From IMG/VR virus record IMGVR_UViG_3300025892_002264, positions 1 through 34,039 of that record: a DNA stretch of 34,039 nt; one strand, written 5' to 3'. Numbering within the stretch: the first letter of the stretch is position 1; every line of letters begins with the position of its first letter. The position numbers and the translations under genes were made by a program. Under the pieces are notes generated by a model that saw only the letters and a program-made list of their open reading frames with translations, searched no databases and was not told where the DNA came from. Positions 24,313 to 31,918 of this stretch are shown here, in pieces. This DNA comes from a virus.

Positions 24313-24912
24313 ATGAAAATGAGTCAAGTCGTCGGTTCTTCTTTGCTTAAAAACCATAACAGTGGCACTAAGAAGCATAAAGGCGGAAACAAATATAAGA
24401 TTGGTTATCAGCCTAGTCTATCTTATACCGAGTATGTTAAAGATATTTACGAAGGATTATCAGACTTACCAGACTTTCTTTTTCACGTTACTTTCACAAA
24501 GAATGTAGACAACATTAAAAAGAAAGGTTTAGAGCAGTTCCATCCAAGTAACTGGGTAAAAGGTCCAGGCGGTTCACGTTATAACGAAGATGCCGGCGTA
24601 TTTGCATTTGACAATCCAGAAGATGCTATTAACTGGGCAAGTAAGATGCGTTTTGACCATAAACAAACACCAATATCTATTGTAAGACTTACTATAGATC
24701 CGGACAATACAATATGGGACGAAGATCCAGCACAAGATCCTATTATGCGAGCAACACTAAAAGGCAGAGCCCTAAAAAGCGTCTCAAACATAAACGCAGA
24801 TCGTATTGTTGATGCTGTAGATTTTGATAGTTTAGGCACTCCAGGCAGTCATGATATGGACAGAGACGCATGGATCGAAAAGATTGCCATTCCCGCATTA
24901 AATGCCAGATAA
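24313..24912 (+). CDS. phage protein resembling ADP-ribosyltransferase-fold enzymes
   Basis: About 199 residues. A basic N-terminal tail (1-33, Lys/Gly/Asn-rich) precedes [20 protein letters not shown] (His58, Thr60). [20 protein letters not shown] and then [18 protein letters not shown] follow. The order 'HxT, helix with KGL, strand gVfaFd, helix with A..WA, strand' resembles the NAD-binding core of the ADP-ribosyltransferase / RNA 2'-phosphotransferase superfamily. T4 also uses ADP-ribosyltransferases (Alt, ModA, ModB), though those have a different R-S-E signature. The catalytic residue cannot be assigned, so the fold call is tentative. It is divergent from guaC. Confidence 0.5.
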   Translation: MKMSQVVGSSLLKNHNSGTKKHKGGNKYKIGYQPSLSYTEYVKDIYEGLSDLPDFLFHVTFTKNVDNIKKKGLEQFHPSNWVKGPGGSRYNEDAGVFAFDNPEDAINWASKMRFDHKQTPISIVRLTIDPDNTIWDEDPAQDPIMRATLKGRALKSVSNINADRIVDAVDFDSLGTPGSHDMDRDAWIEKIAIPALNAR

Positions 24913-24915
24913 CCA

Positions 24916-24944
24916 TTGACAAAAAACAAATTCGAATATATAAT
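24916..24944 (+). promoter_or_regulatory. perfect consensus sigma-70 promoter
   Basis: TTGACA (24916-24921), 17 bases and TATAAT (24939-24944) match both hexamers exactly. The predicted start near 24951 leaves about 5 nt before ATG 24956 and no ribosome-binding site. Confidence 0.8.
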
Positions 24945-24955
24945 ATATACATTAT

Positions 24956-25261
24956 ATGTCAGAACTTACAGAACTACACTTTTATATCGATAGCGAATGG
25001 GATTTTAAACCCCCAGTTGTTCGTATCTGGTTAGACGGTCTGCTTATTAGTGAAAGAGCCGTAACGCCTAAAAAACAAGATGGAAATTACTTAGACGAGA
25101 AGGTTCAGGTGAACTTAGAGCAGGGAAAACACAATCTAGTTATAGAAAATATTAAAGTGGCTCTAGCAGAAATACAATTACACGCTATTACAGCAAATGA
25201 TGTTCATATACCGTTTAAGTCATCTGATGATATTTACTACGAGGCGGTGTTTGAAATATAA
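24956..25261 (+). CDS. small beta-sandwich-type protein
   Basis: The 101-residue product has the core pattern of the group in its simplest form: VVRIWLDGLLISERAVTP, VQVNLEQGKHNLVIENIKVA, LAEIQLHAITANDVHIPF. This resembles small carbohydrate-binding modules, with a ligand loop before an H-x-L-V-I-E strand. It is driven by a perfect sigma-70 promoter and shares its last base with the next ATG (TAATG), so the two are coupled. Confidence 0.6.
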   Translation: MSELTELHFYIDSEWDFKPPVVRIWLDGLLISERAVTPKKQDGNYLDEKVQVNLEQGKHNLVIENIKVALAEIQLHAITANDVHIPFKSSDDIYYEAVFEI

Positions 25262-25995
25262 TGTTAAAAATAAAATTACAACAAGAACCCAACTCTAATA
25301 CTTGGTATAAGATTAAACTCAATGGTAAAATTATAGACTATGGAGTTTTACAAGATGACGAAGAAACACTTTGTTATAAGGGTTTGCAAATCGACGGTGA
25401 CGATAAAAGCTACGTAAGTATTTCCTGTTCTGATCAAAAAACTCTTGGAGTAAAAGAAATACATTTAAATAATTCAAAAATACTAGCAAAAGATGGCCGG
25501 ACTCAATATATTGTAAGTGGCGTTACTAAGAATATAACCGAAATACTACAAAATAATTTTTCCCACGCGATTATGTCCACCGAGATAGGAAGCAATGCTG
25601 AATGGTTTTTTACAGTAGACGCAAACGACATAATTTCAATTTTCCACAAAGAAGATGGATGGATAGAAATACATCCAGTAGAACCAGAGCCAAAAAACGG
25701 CGTATACGTATATGAAATGTTAGACGGAACAATATACGAGGGACAATTCGAAAACGATGTTATTAACGGATATGGAAAAATGATTATGTTTGACGAATTG
25801 ACTAGAGAGACTCTCTTAGACGGTGAATTTACTGATGGATTATTTGAAGAAGGAACCAAACATTTTCCAAGCGGTGAGAAGGAAATAGGTAAGTTTAGTG
25901 GTGATAATAAAAACATAAAACTTACAAGCGGAATATACATAGATGTAAACGGTATTAGTCACATAATAAAAAAGGAAAAACTCGATGAATCTTAA
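25261..25995 (+). CDS. beta-rich protein with MORN-like repeats
   Basis: The 244-residue product starts with a domain (1-85) like its neighbour (YKIKLNGKIIDYGVLQDD, LGVKEIHLNNSKIL). A linker with FTVDANDIISIFHKEDGWIE follows. Residues about 155-220 have MORN-like motifs: NGVYVYEMLDGTIYEGQFEN, NGYGKMIMFD, DGEFTDGLFEEGTKHFPSG. MORN repeats bind lipids or proteins and are rare in phage. The end overlaps the Lys-rich gene by 11 bases. The function is unknown. Confidence 0.6.
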   Translation: MLKIKLQQEPNSNTWYKIKLNGKIIDYGVLQDDEETLCYKGLQIDGDDKSYVSISCSDQKTLGVKEIHLNNSKILAKDGRTQYIVSGVTKNITEILQNNFSHAIMSTEIGSNAEWFFTVDANDIISIFHKEDGWIEIHPVEPEPKNGVYVYEMLDGTIYEGQFENDVINGYGKMIMFDELTRETLLDGEFTDGLFEEGTKHFPSGEKEIGKFSGDNKNIKLTSGIYIDVNGISHIIKKEKLDES

Positions 25996-26146
25996 AAGAG
26001 AAATGATGGCAGTCCATGATCGGCTTGCTAAAATTGAAAAATCAATTGCTAGTTTATTAAAAGAAACCAAACCAGCAAAAGAAAAAACTACTAAGAAAGT
26101 AGCAAAAAAGACTGCAAAGAAAACAACCAAAAAGGCGGAGGCATAA
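25985..26146 (+). CDS. Lys-rich basic peptide with histone H1-like tail
   Basis: The 53-residue protein has a short helical start (MNLKREMMAVHDRLAKIEKS) and a tail of Lys/Thr/Ala (KKVAKKTAKKTTKKAEA), with 15 Lys in the last 27 residues. The tail is typical of nonspecific DNA-binding H1-like or HU-extension proteins. It is immediately upstream of a DsbA-like DNA-binding gene, with AAAAGG (25975-25980 region) near its start. A nucleoid or packaging role is inference. Confidence 0.6.
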   Translation: MNLKREMMAVHDRLAKIEKSIASLLKETKPAKEKTTKKVAKKTAKKTTKKAEA

Positions 26147-26147
26147 A

Positions 26148-26408
26148 ATGGCAGGAGGAGTTTACACACCCGAAGAAAAAGCACGTTTATCACAACTAGT
26201 CAACGAGGGAACTCGTGTAATGCAAGAGGTAGACGATCTTAAAGAAGGTTTGAGAGATACAGTAAAAGCAATCGCAGAAGAAATGAGCGTAAAGCCATCT
26301 GTATTAAACAAAGCGATTCGTACAGCATATAAATCTAACTGGCAAGAACAACTTACTGATATTGGTGAATTAGAAGGCATCTTAGAGTCGGTTGGTAAAA
26401 CACTCTAA
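26148..26408 (+). CDS. DsbA-like double-stranded DNA-binding protein
   Basis: The 86-residue protein is all helical and charged, with LKEGLRDTVKAIAEEMSVKP-SVLNKAIRTAYK in the middle. T4 DsbA (89 residues) has the same plan: a helix ending in a DELGV turn, then F/LNxLxxLY. DsbA binds late promoter DNA and supports late transcription with gp33 and gp55, which fits the late boxes seen here. It begins one base after the Lys-rich gene. Homology is judged by pattern and size only. Confidence 0.55.
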   Translation: MAGGVYTPEEKARLSQLVNEGTRVMQEVDDLKEGLRDTVKAIAEEMSVKPSVLNKAIRTAYKSNWQEQLTDIGELEGILESVGKTL

Positions 26409-26411
26409 ACG

Positions 26412-26425
26412 TAACCCTAGGGTTA
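26412..26425. promoter_or_regulatory. 14-base perfect palindrome before the dehydrogenase
   Basis: TAACCCTAGGGTTA lies between the DsbA-like stop and the GTG at 26430. It leaves no Shine-Dalgarno and could form an RNA hairpin over the start region or be an operator. No T-run follows. Confidence 0.4.
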
Positions 26426-26429
26426 TCTA

Positions 26430-27545
26430 GTGATTAAATTAACTGACTACGCAATTGGCGGATACGAACGAGTAGTACGTGCTACTGACTCCACTACCGG
26501 ATTAGATGCATGTATAGCCATTCACAGCACACAGTTAGGTCCTGCTATCGGCGGTTGCCGTTATATGGAATATAAAGACTTTGATGAACAACGCTACGAT
26601 GCGTTGCGTTTATCGAAGCAAATGACGTATAAAAATACACTTGCAGGATTACATTATGGTGGCGGAAAAACCACCATTAATTCAAGAGCAGGTAAAAAAA
26701 GTCCGGAGTTTTGGAAATCATTTGCTGAAGCATTGGATCGTTTAAACGGCATTTACTATACTGCTGGCGACATAGGAACTACGCAAGATGACTTGTTAGA
26801 GTTACATAAGCATACCCAATATGCTTTAGGTTATCGTGGTAAAGACTCAGGATGGGCAACTGCTTATGGAGTATATAATTCAATAACTGGAGCATTTGAC
26901 TACTACGCTGGTCGCAAGAACGCCACAACCGCTGAATATGCATTATTGAACCGATCTGTAGCAATAATTGGTTTAGGAAAGGTAGGAAGTCGTTTAGCGC
27001 ACTTTCTAACATCACTGCAACCTGGCCTTACAGTTTATGCGTACGACATTGACAAGCAGAACTATGATAAAGCAAAAGAGCGTTTCAATAAATTGAAATT
27101 TAATGGCATGAGTCCGTCTCGTCTGCAATGGTGTGATAGTATAGAAGAAATTAACCAACTTCCAGTTGATATATATGCTCCTTGTGCTACAGGCGGTATG
27201 ATCACTGAACAATTTGCGAGCGAGACAAGAGCAAAAATAATATGCGGCGGAGCAAACAATCAGTTACTCGGCGATGCATCACAAATATTAAAAGATCGCA
27301 AAATATTATATGTTCCTGATTATTTGGCAAACTGTGGAGGAATAGTACAAGTATGTTCTTCATATAATATATCACATGATATAACGGCCAGTCTCAAAAC
27401 TGAATGGGATCATCCACTTGTAAAAGAAAAACTTGAGAACATTAGCACAAAAGTATACGACTTACTGTCTCAAAGTAAAATACAAAATAAACCCACAAAT
27501 ATTGTTGCAAAAGAAATAGTAGAAGGAAAGTTAAAATACTTGTAA
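26430..27545 (+). CDS. leucine dehydrogenase-type amino acid dehydrogenase
   Basis: The 371-residue product belongs to the Glu/Leu/Phe/Val dehydrogenases. It has IHSTQLGPAIGGCRYMEY, MTYKNTLAGLHYGGGKT with Lys68 and Lys80 at the positions used in bacillary leucine dehydrogenases, and GDIGTTQDDL. The NAD site is VAIIGLGKVGSRLAHF (Gly181-Gly186), followed by APCATGGMI and GGANNQL. Length also matches (about 365). The reaction is reversible oxidative deamination of a branched-chain amino acid to its 2-oxo acid, giving NADH and ammonium. It uses a GTG start. It lies between a DsbA-like gene and the DNA polymerase, with its own terminator-like repeat after it. Confidence 0.9.
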   Translation: MIKLTDYAIGGYERVVRATDSTTGLDACIAIHSTQLGPAIGGCRYMEYKDFDEQRYDALRLSKQMTYKNTLAGLHYGGGKTTINSRAGKKSPEFWKSFAEALDRLNGIYYTAGDIGTTQDDLLELHKHTQYALGYRGKDSGWATAYGVYNSITGAFDYYAGRKNATTAEYALLNRSVAIIGLGKVGSRLAHFLTSLQPGLTVYAYDIDKQNYDKAKERFNKLKFNGMSPSRLQWCDSIEEINQLPVDIYAPCATGGMITEQFASETRAKIICGGANNQLLGDASQILKDRKILYVPDYLANCGGIVQVCSSYNISHDITASLKTEWDHPLVKEKLENISTKVYDLLSQSKIQNKPTNIVAKEIVEGKLKYL

Positions 27546-27560
27546 AATTACAAGTTTTCT
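27538..27560. terminator. inverted repeat over dehydrogenase stop and polymerase -35
   Basis: ACTTGTAA (27538-27545), AA and TTACAAGT (27548-27555) form perfect 8-base arms, followed by TTTCT. The left arm contains the dehydrogenase stop (TAA) and the -35 hexamer of the polymerase promoter. It may end the upstream transcript, act as an operator for polymerase, or both. Confidence 0.5.
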
Positions 27561-27568
27561 GTTATAAT
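27540..27568 (+). promoter_or_regulatory. sigma-70 promoter of DNA polymerase, leaderless
   Basis: TTGTAA (27540-27545), 17 bases and TATAAT (27563-27568). The predicted start at about 27575 is one base before ATG 27576. Confidence 0.65.
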
Positions 27569-27575
27569 ATATTAT

Positions 27576-30230
27576 ATGTATGTAGACGCTTACCTAGACA
27601 GAGATCATGACAAAATACATGTCGCTGAGCGAGTCGACGGGCAACGCATCTATAAAGAATTTCCAGTAGAATATGTTTTTTATTTCGATGACCCCCGCGG
27701 CAAATTTCAAACTATACACGGCTTTCCTGTAAATCGATTTCACACTAAAAGCAAAAAAGAGTTCTCTAGAGAACTTAAAATAAACCGCGGTAATAAGGTT
27801 TATGAGAGTGATATTAATCCAATATTTAGATGTCTTTCTGAAAACTACATTGGAGCGGAATCCCCTCAGTTAAATATTTGTTATGTTGACATCGAGGCAG
27901 ACTTTGATCCGGAAAAAGGATTTAGTGAGCCAAGCGATCCTACTGCGCCTGTTACTGCTATTACTGTTTATTTGTCTCAATTGGAACAATTAATAACACT
28001 TGCGTTACGCCCTAAAGGTATGCCCGAAGATATTGGCAACAGTATTGGTAAAAACTTTGATAACACTTTCATCTTTGACTATAAAGATGAAAAGAAATTA
28101 CTTGAAACATTTCTTGATCTTATACAAGACTCTGATATTATCACTGGTTGGAACAGTGAAGGGTATGACTTACCATACTTAATTAATAGAACTACTAAGG
28201 TGTTAAGCAGAGATGACACTCGACGGTATTGCTTATGGAACTTGCATCCTAAAAAATACGAATATGAGAAGTTTGGAGGTAAGCAGGAAGGATATCAATT
28301 ACATGGCAGAGTACATTTAGATTATTTAGAACTATATCGCAAGTATACATATCATGAAATGCATTCCTATTCGCTTGATACTGTATCCGAATATGAACTA
28401 AACGACAGAAAAATTCCATACGAAGGCACACTTGACCAATTGTATAACAGAGACTTTGAGAAATTTATTGAATACAACAGGCAAGACGTTATGCTTATTG
28501 TGCGTATGGATGAGAAACTAAAGTTTATTGACCTCGCTAATGTGTTGGCACATGAAAACACAGTGCTTCTTCCTACAACAATGGGAGCAGTTGCGTTAAC
28601 AGAACAGGCTATTATTAATGACGCCCACGCCCAAGGACTTATTGTTCCTAATAAGCCAGACAGAGATAGTGAAAAAGCAACATCAGCGGCAGGTGCTTGG
28701 GTTGCTAAACCTCGCAAAGGACTACATAAATGGATCGGATCTGTAGATATTAACTCTCTGTATCCGTCTGCTTTAAGAGCACTTAATATGAGTCCCGAAA
28801 CTATTATTGGGCAACTACGTCCTACAATGACATTAAACCATATTAAAACTATTATAGATAATGGTAAATCTCACGCTGACAGTTGGGAAGGACTATTTGG
28901 ATCGTTTGAGTACGAAGCAGTAATGGGTCGGGAAAAGAATGTAGAGATTACAGTCGACTGGGAAGATGGTAAAATAGAAGTAATGACTGCTTTTGATGTC
29001 CACAAGATGGTATTTAATAGCGATAATAAGATTATCCTCACAGCAAACGGAACATTGTTTAGAAACGACAAGAAAGGTATTATTCCAGGATTACTGGAGA
29101 AGTGGTATGCAGAACGTAAAGTCATGCAAGGCAAACTAAGAGAAGCAAAGACTCCAGAAGAGATTGCTTTTTGGGATAAAAGGCAACTTGTTAAGAAAAT
29201 TAATCTAAACAGTTTATATGGTGCGTTACTTAATCCTTACTGTAGGTTCTCTGATAAGAGACTAGGGCAAAGCACTACGCTATCTGGTAGAACTATTACT
29301 AAGCATATGGCGAGTTATATTAATAAAATTATAACAGGCCAGTACGACTACGAAGGAGACTCTATAATATATGGCGATACTGACTCTTGTTATTTTTCTG
29401 CTTATAATGTTCTCAAAGAAGATATAGACAATGGAAATATTCCGTGGGATAAAGAAGCGGTTATCGAGTTGTACGACAAAGTAGCAGACGAGGTTAACAA
29501 AAGTTTTCCTGCGTTTATGAACCAAACATTTAATTGTAACAATGAATTAGGTGAGATTATTGTATGCGGCAGGGAAATTGTTGCAAGTAGCGGATTGTAT
29601 ATTACTAAAAAACGTTACGCGGCACTTATATATGATTTAGAAGGCAAACGCACAGACCAAGATGGCCCTGGTAAGGTAAAAGCAATGGGTATGGATCTTA
29701 AGAGATCAGATACTCCAGTGTTTATGCAAGATTTTCTAAATATATTATTGCTTGATGTGCTTACAGGAGTGCAGGAATCAGAAGTGATTGCTAAAATTAA
29801 AGAGTTTAAATATGAATTTGCCGACAAGCCTGGCTGGGATAAAGGTACTCCGAAGCGTGTGAATAATTTAACAATGTACACAAAAAAAGAAGAACGACAA
29901 GGCAAGGCAAACATGCCCGGGCACGTTAGGGCGGCAATGAACTGGAATACATTACGAGTTATGAACGGCGACAAGTACAGTATGCAGATTATGGACGGTC
30001 AAAAGACAATTGTTTGCAAACTTAGAAACAATCCGTTAAATATGACAAGCGTTGCGTATCCTATTGATGAGCAACGGCTACCACAGTGGTTCAAAGATCT
30101 TCCGTTTGATCACACAGCAATGGAAGAAGCAATTATTGACAAAAAAGTAGGAAATTTATTGAATGTTCTTAACTGGGATTTGCGGCAAGGCACCTCCAGA
30201 AGCACGTTTGATGATTTATTTGAATTATGA
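27576..30230 (+). CDS. 43: family B DNA polymerase (T4 gp43-like)
   Basis: 884 residues against 898 for T4 gp43. The proofreading exonuclease has CYVDIEADFD (Asp105, Glu107), ITGWNSEGYDLPYL and YNRQDVMLIVRMD. The polymerase has VDINSLYPSALRALNMSPET (motif A near residue 391), KKINLNSLYGALLNPY (motif B) and IIYGDTDSCYFS (motif C near 597-604). All catalytic carboxylates are present, so both activities should work. It overlaps the next gene by 4 bases (ATGA). It is the phage replicase, working with the sliding clamp downstream. Confidence 0.97.
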   Translation: MYVDAYLDRDHDKIHVAERVDGQRIYKEFPVEYVFYFDDPRGKFQTIHGFPVNRFHTKSKKEFSRELKINRGNKVYESDINPIFRCLSENYIGAESPQLNICYVDIEADFDPEKGFSEPSDPTAPVTAITVYLSQLEQLITLALRPKGMPEDIGNSIGKNFDNTFIFDYKDEKKLLETFLDLIQDSDIITGWNSEGYDLPYLINRTTKVLSRDDTRRYCLWNLHPKKYEYEKFGGKQEGYQLHGRVHLDYLELYRKYTYHEMHSYSLDTVSEYELNDRKIPYEGTLDQLYNRDFEKFIEYNRQDVMLIVRMDEKLKFIDLANVLAHENTVLLPTTMGAVALTEQAIINDAHAQGLIVPNKPDRDSEKATSAAGAWVAKPRKGLHKWIGSVDINSLYPSALRALNMSPETIIGQLRPTMTLNHIKTIIDNGKSHADSWEGLFGSFEYEAVMGREKNVEITVDWEDGKIEVMTAFDVHKMVFNSDNKIILTANGTLFRNDKKGIIPGLLEKWYAERKVMQGKLREAKTPEEIAFWDKRQLVKKINLNSLYGALLNPYCRFSDKRLGQSTTLSGRTITKHMASYINKIITGQYDYEGDSIIYGDTDSCYFSAYNVLKEDIDNGNIPWDKEAVIELYDKVADEVNKSFPAFMNQTFNCNNELGEIIVCGREIVASSGLYITKKRYAALIYDLEGKRTDQDGPGKVKAMGMDLKRSDTPVFMQDFLNILLLDVLTGVQESEVIAKIKEFKYEFADKPGWDKGTPKRVNNLTMYTKKEERQGKANMPGHVRAAMNWNTLRVMNGDKYSMQIMDGQKTIVCKLRNNPLNMTSVAYPIDEQRLPQWFKDLPFDHTAMEEAIIDKKVGNLLNVLNWDLRQGTSRSTFDDLFEL

Positions 30231-31138
30231 AACTAAAAGATTATATTAAAGAAAAAGCGTTGTTCGATAACATCAATACAGATGATATTAGAAAAAACTA
30301 CAAAGATATTAAACAATTTCTTAAGAAGAGTAAGATTGATTTAGATACTAATGTTTTTGATCTTTTTGAAAACAGTATTGTAGAATTAGAACAAGAACTT
30401 GATGCAGGAAACGAAAAACTACAACAAGAGTTTTATTCAAATGTTCAACCAAAGAATCTTTCTCGCAGTTATGATAATTATGAAGTAAAAAAATATGGAA
30501 AATTAAAGAAAATAGACGATAATCATTGGGACGATGAATTAAAATCATTAGTTTTAACTAACATTAAAAAGCAAATTAATTTTCAATTTCCTGGTTTGGA
30601 AATAACTCCGCGTAGTGATATATGGACTAAACATATGACTGGCATGGATCCTTTTTTCATTGCAAGTAAGGATTTAGATGTTGTTGAAGAAGTGACTGCT
30701 CAATTTCAAGAAGTTTATAAAAGAAGAGTTAGAGTATATCAGTACGAAGATGCTAATTTTGGCCAATTACCACAGGAAACATTTTCATTTGTTTTTAGTT
30801 GGAACTACTTCGAATACCTGCCCTACGATATGATAGACAAGTACTTTGCCAGCATTTACAACTTACTGTTGCCTGGCGGAATAGTGTTTATCAGTTACGC
30901 AGATTGTTTGCAAGCAAAAATAGCAGAACAATTTGAGAGTAACTATTATTGCTATATGACTAAAGAACTATTAGAAGGATTGGCAAATAAAAATGGGTTT
31001 GATTTAGTATCAGATGGCCATTACCAATTTAGAACTAGTTGGGCAGTCATACAAAAACCTGGCGAACTACCACAAGGTATTAAGGACACTCCAAGTCTTG
31101 GATACCTTAAAAATGTTGCTCAAGAGCCGTTGCCTTGA
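30227..31138 (+). CDS. methyltransferase-fold-like protein lacking the SAM glycine motif
   Basis: The 303-residue product has a Lys/Asp-rich helical N-terminus (1-100). The C-terminal region follows the second half of a class I methyltransferase: FSFVFSWNYFEYLPYDMIDK, IYNLLLPGGIVFISYADC, and a final helix-strand pair. The usual glycine-rich motif I is missing; the expected place has ITPRSDIWTKHMTGMDPFFI. It may be inactive or bind something else. It overlaps the polymerase by 4 bases, and its stop lies within the -35 of the clamp promoter. Confidence 0.5.
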   Translation: MKLKDYIKEKALFDNINTDDIRKNYKDIKQFLKKSKIDLDTNVFDLFENSIVELEQELDAGNEKLQQEFYSNVQPKNLSRSYDNYEVKKYGKLKKIDDNHWDDELKSLVLTNIKKQINFQFPGLEITPRSDIWTKHMTGMDPFFIASKDLDVVEEVTAQFQEVYKRRVRVYQYEDANFGQLPQETFSFVFSWNYFEYLPYDMIDKYFASIYNLLLPGGIVFISYADCLQAKIAEQFESNYYCYMTKELLEGLANKNGFDLVSDGHYQFRTSWAVIQKPGELPQGIKDTPSLGYLKNVAQEPLP

Positions 31139-31163
31139 CAAAACACACAAAATATTATATAAT
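31135..31163 (+). promoter_or_regulatory. perfect consensus sigma-70 promoter of the sliding clamp
   Basis: TTGACA (31135-31140), 17 bases and TATAAT (31158-31163) match both hexamers exactly. A leader of about 17 nt with AGGAG gives a standard translation start at 31187. Confidence 0.85.
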
Positions 31164-31186
31164 AATCAATTACTTAGGAGTAATAT

Positions 31187-31918
31187 ATGAAAGACATTTT
31201 AACAGACGTTATTAGCCACACACATTCTTTAGGCTTCTTAGATATTGTAAAAGTATCTGGTACTGAAGAAGGCACTGTGATTGAATCAATGGAGGAAGGT
31301 AGAGCAGTTGTTATGGTTGCTGATACACATGATCCTATTGCTGAATTTATTGGAACATTCGGTATGCCTAATCTAAATAAACTAGATACCCTGCTAAAGA
31401 TTCCTGCTTACAAAGAAGAAGCAAAGTTAGAGATCAATCAGCAAGAACGTAATGGCGTAGTAATACCAACAGGTATTCATTTTGAGACTAAGGAAGGAGA
31501 TTTCCAGAACGACTATAGATTTATGAACGCGGAAATCATTGAAAACAAACTAAAAAGTGCTAAGTTTAAGTTATCGGAATGGGATATTGAGTTTGAACCA
31601 TCCGTACATTCCATTCAAAAGTTTGCTTGGCAAGCACAAGTAAACTCAGAAGAAGATGTGTTTACTGTCAAAACTGATAGCAAAAACTTGGTATTTGAAT
31701 TTGGTGACCACAGCACACACGCAGGACAATTTACATTTGAGTCCAGCGTAGGCACTGCACTTAAAGGTAGTTGGTCGTGGCCAGTTCAGTTTGTACAAAA
31801 AATACTGAACCTAACTGGTGACAAAGTCATGTCTCTAAGCGACAAGGGCGCAATGCAGATTACTGTAGATAGCGGATTAGCAAAATACAAATATATCCTT
31901 CCAGCACAGAGTAAGTAA
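31187..31918 (+). CDS. 45: DNA polymerase sliding clamp (T4 gp45-like)
   Basis: The 243-residue protein (T4 gp45 is 228) is acidic with repeated beta strands and short helices, the plan of processivity clamps. MVADTHDPIAEFIGTFGMPN then LNKLDTLLKIP resembles the T4-like clamp region before the first domain turn, and the C-terminus KYKYILPAQSK is the usual exposed strand. It encircles DNA as a ring and tethers polymerase. In T4-like phages gp45 also activates late transcription, which agrees with the late boxes. It has its own perfect promoter and a shared base with the next gene (TAATG). Confidence 0.75.
   Translation: MKDILTDVISHTHSLGFLDIVKVSGTEEGTVIESMEEGRAVVMVADTHDPIAEFIGTFGMPNLNKLDTLLKIPAYKEEAKLEINQQERNGVVIPTGIHFETKEGDFQNDYRFMNAEIIENKLKSAKFKLSEWDIEFEPSVHSIQKFAWQAQVNSEEDVFTVKTDSKNLVFEFGDHSTHAGQFTFESSVGTALKGSWSWPVQFVQKILNLTGDKVMSLSDKGAMQITVDSGLAKYKYILPAQSK

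Noticed and set aside
26412-26425. Telomere-like TAACCC repeat
   Set aside because: There is a single copy on each side of one palindrome, not a tandem array.
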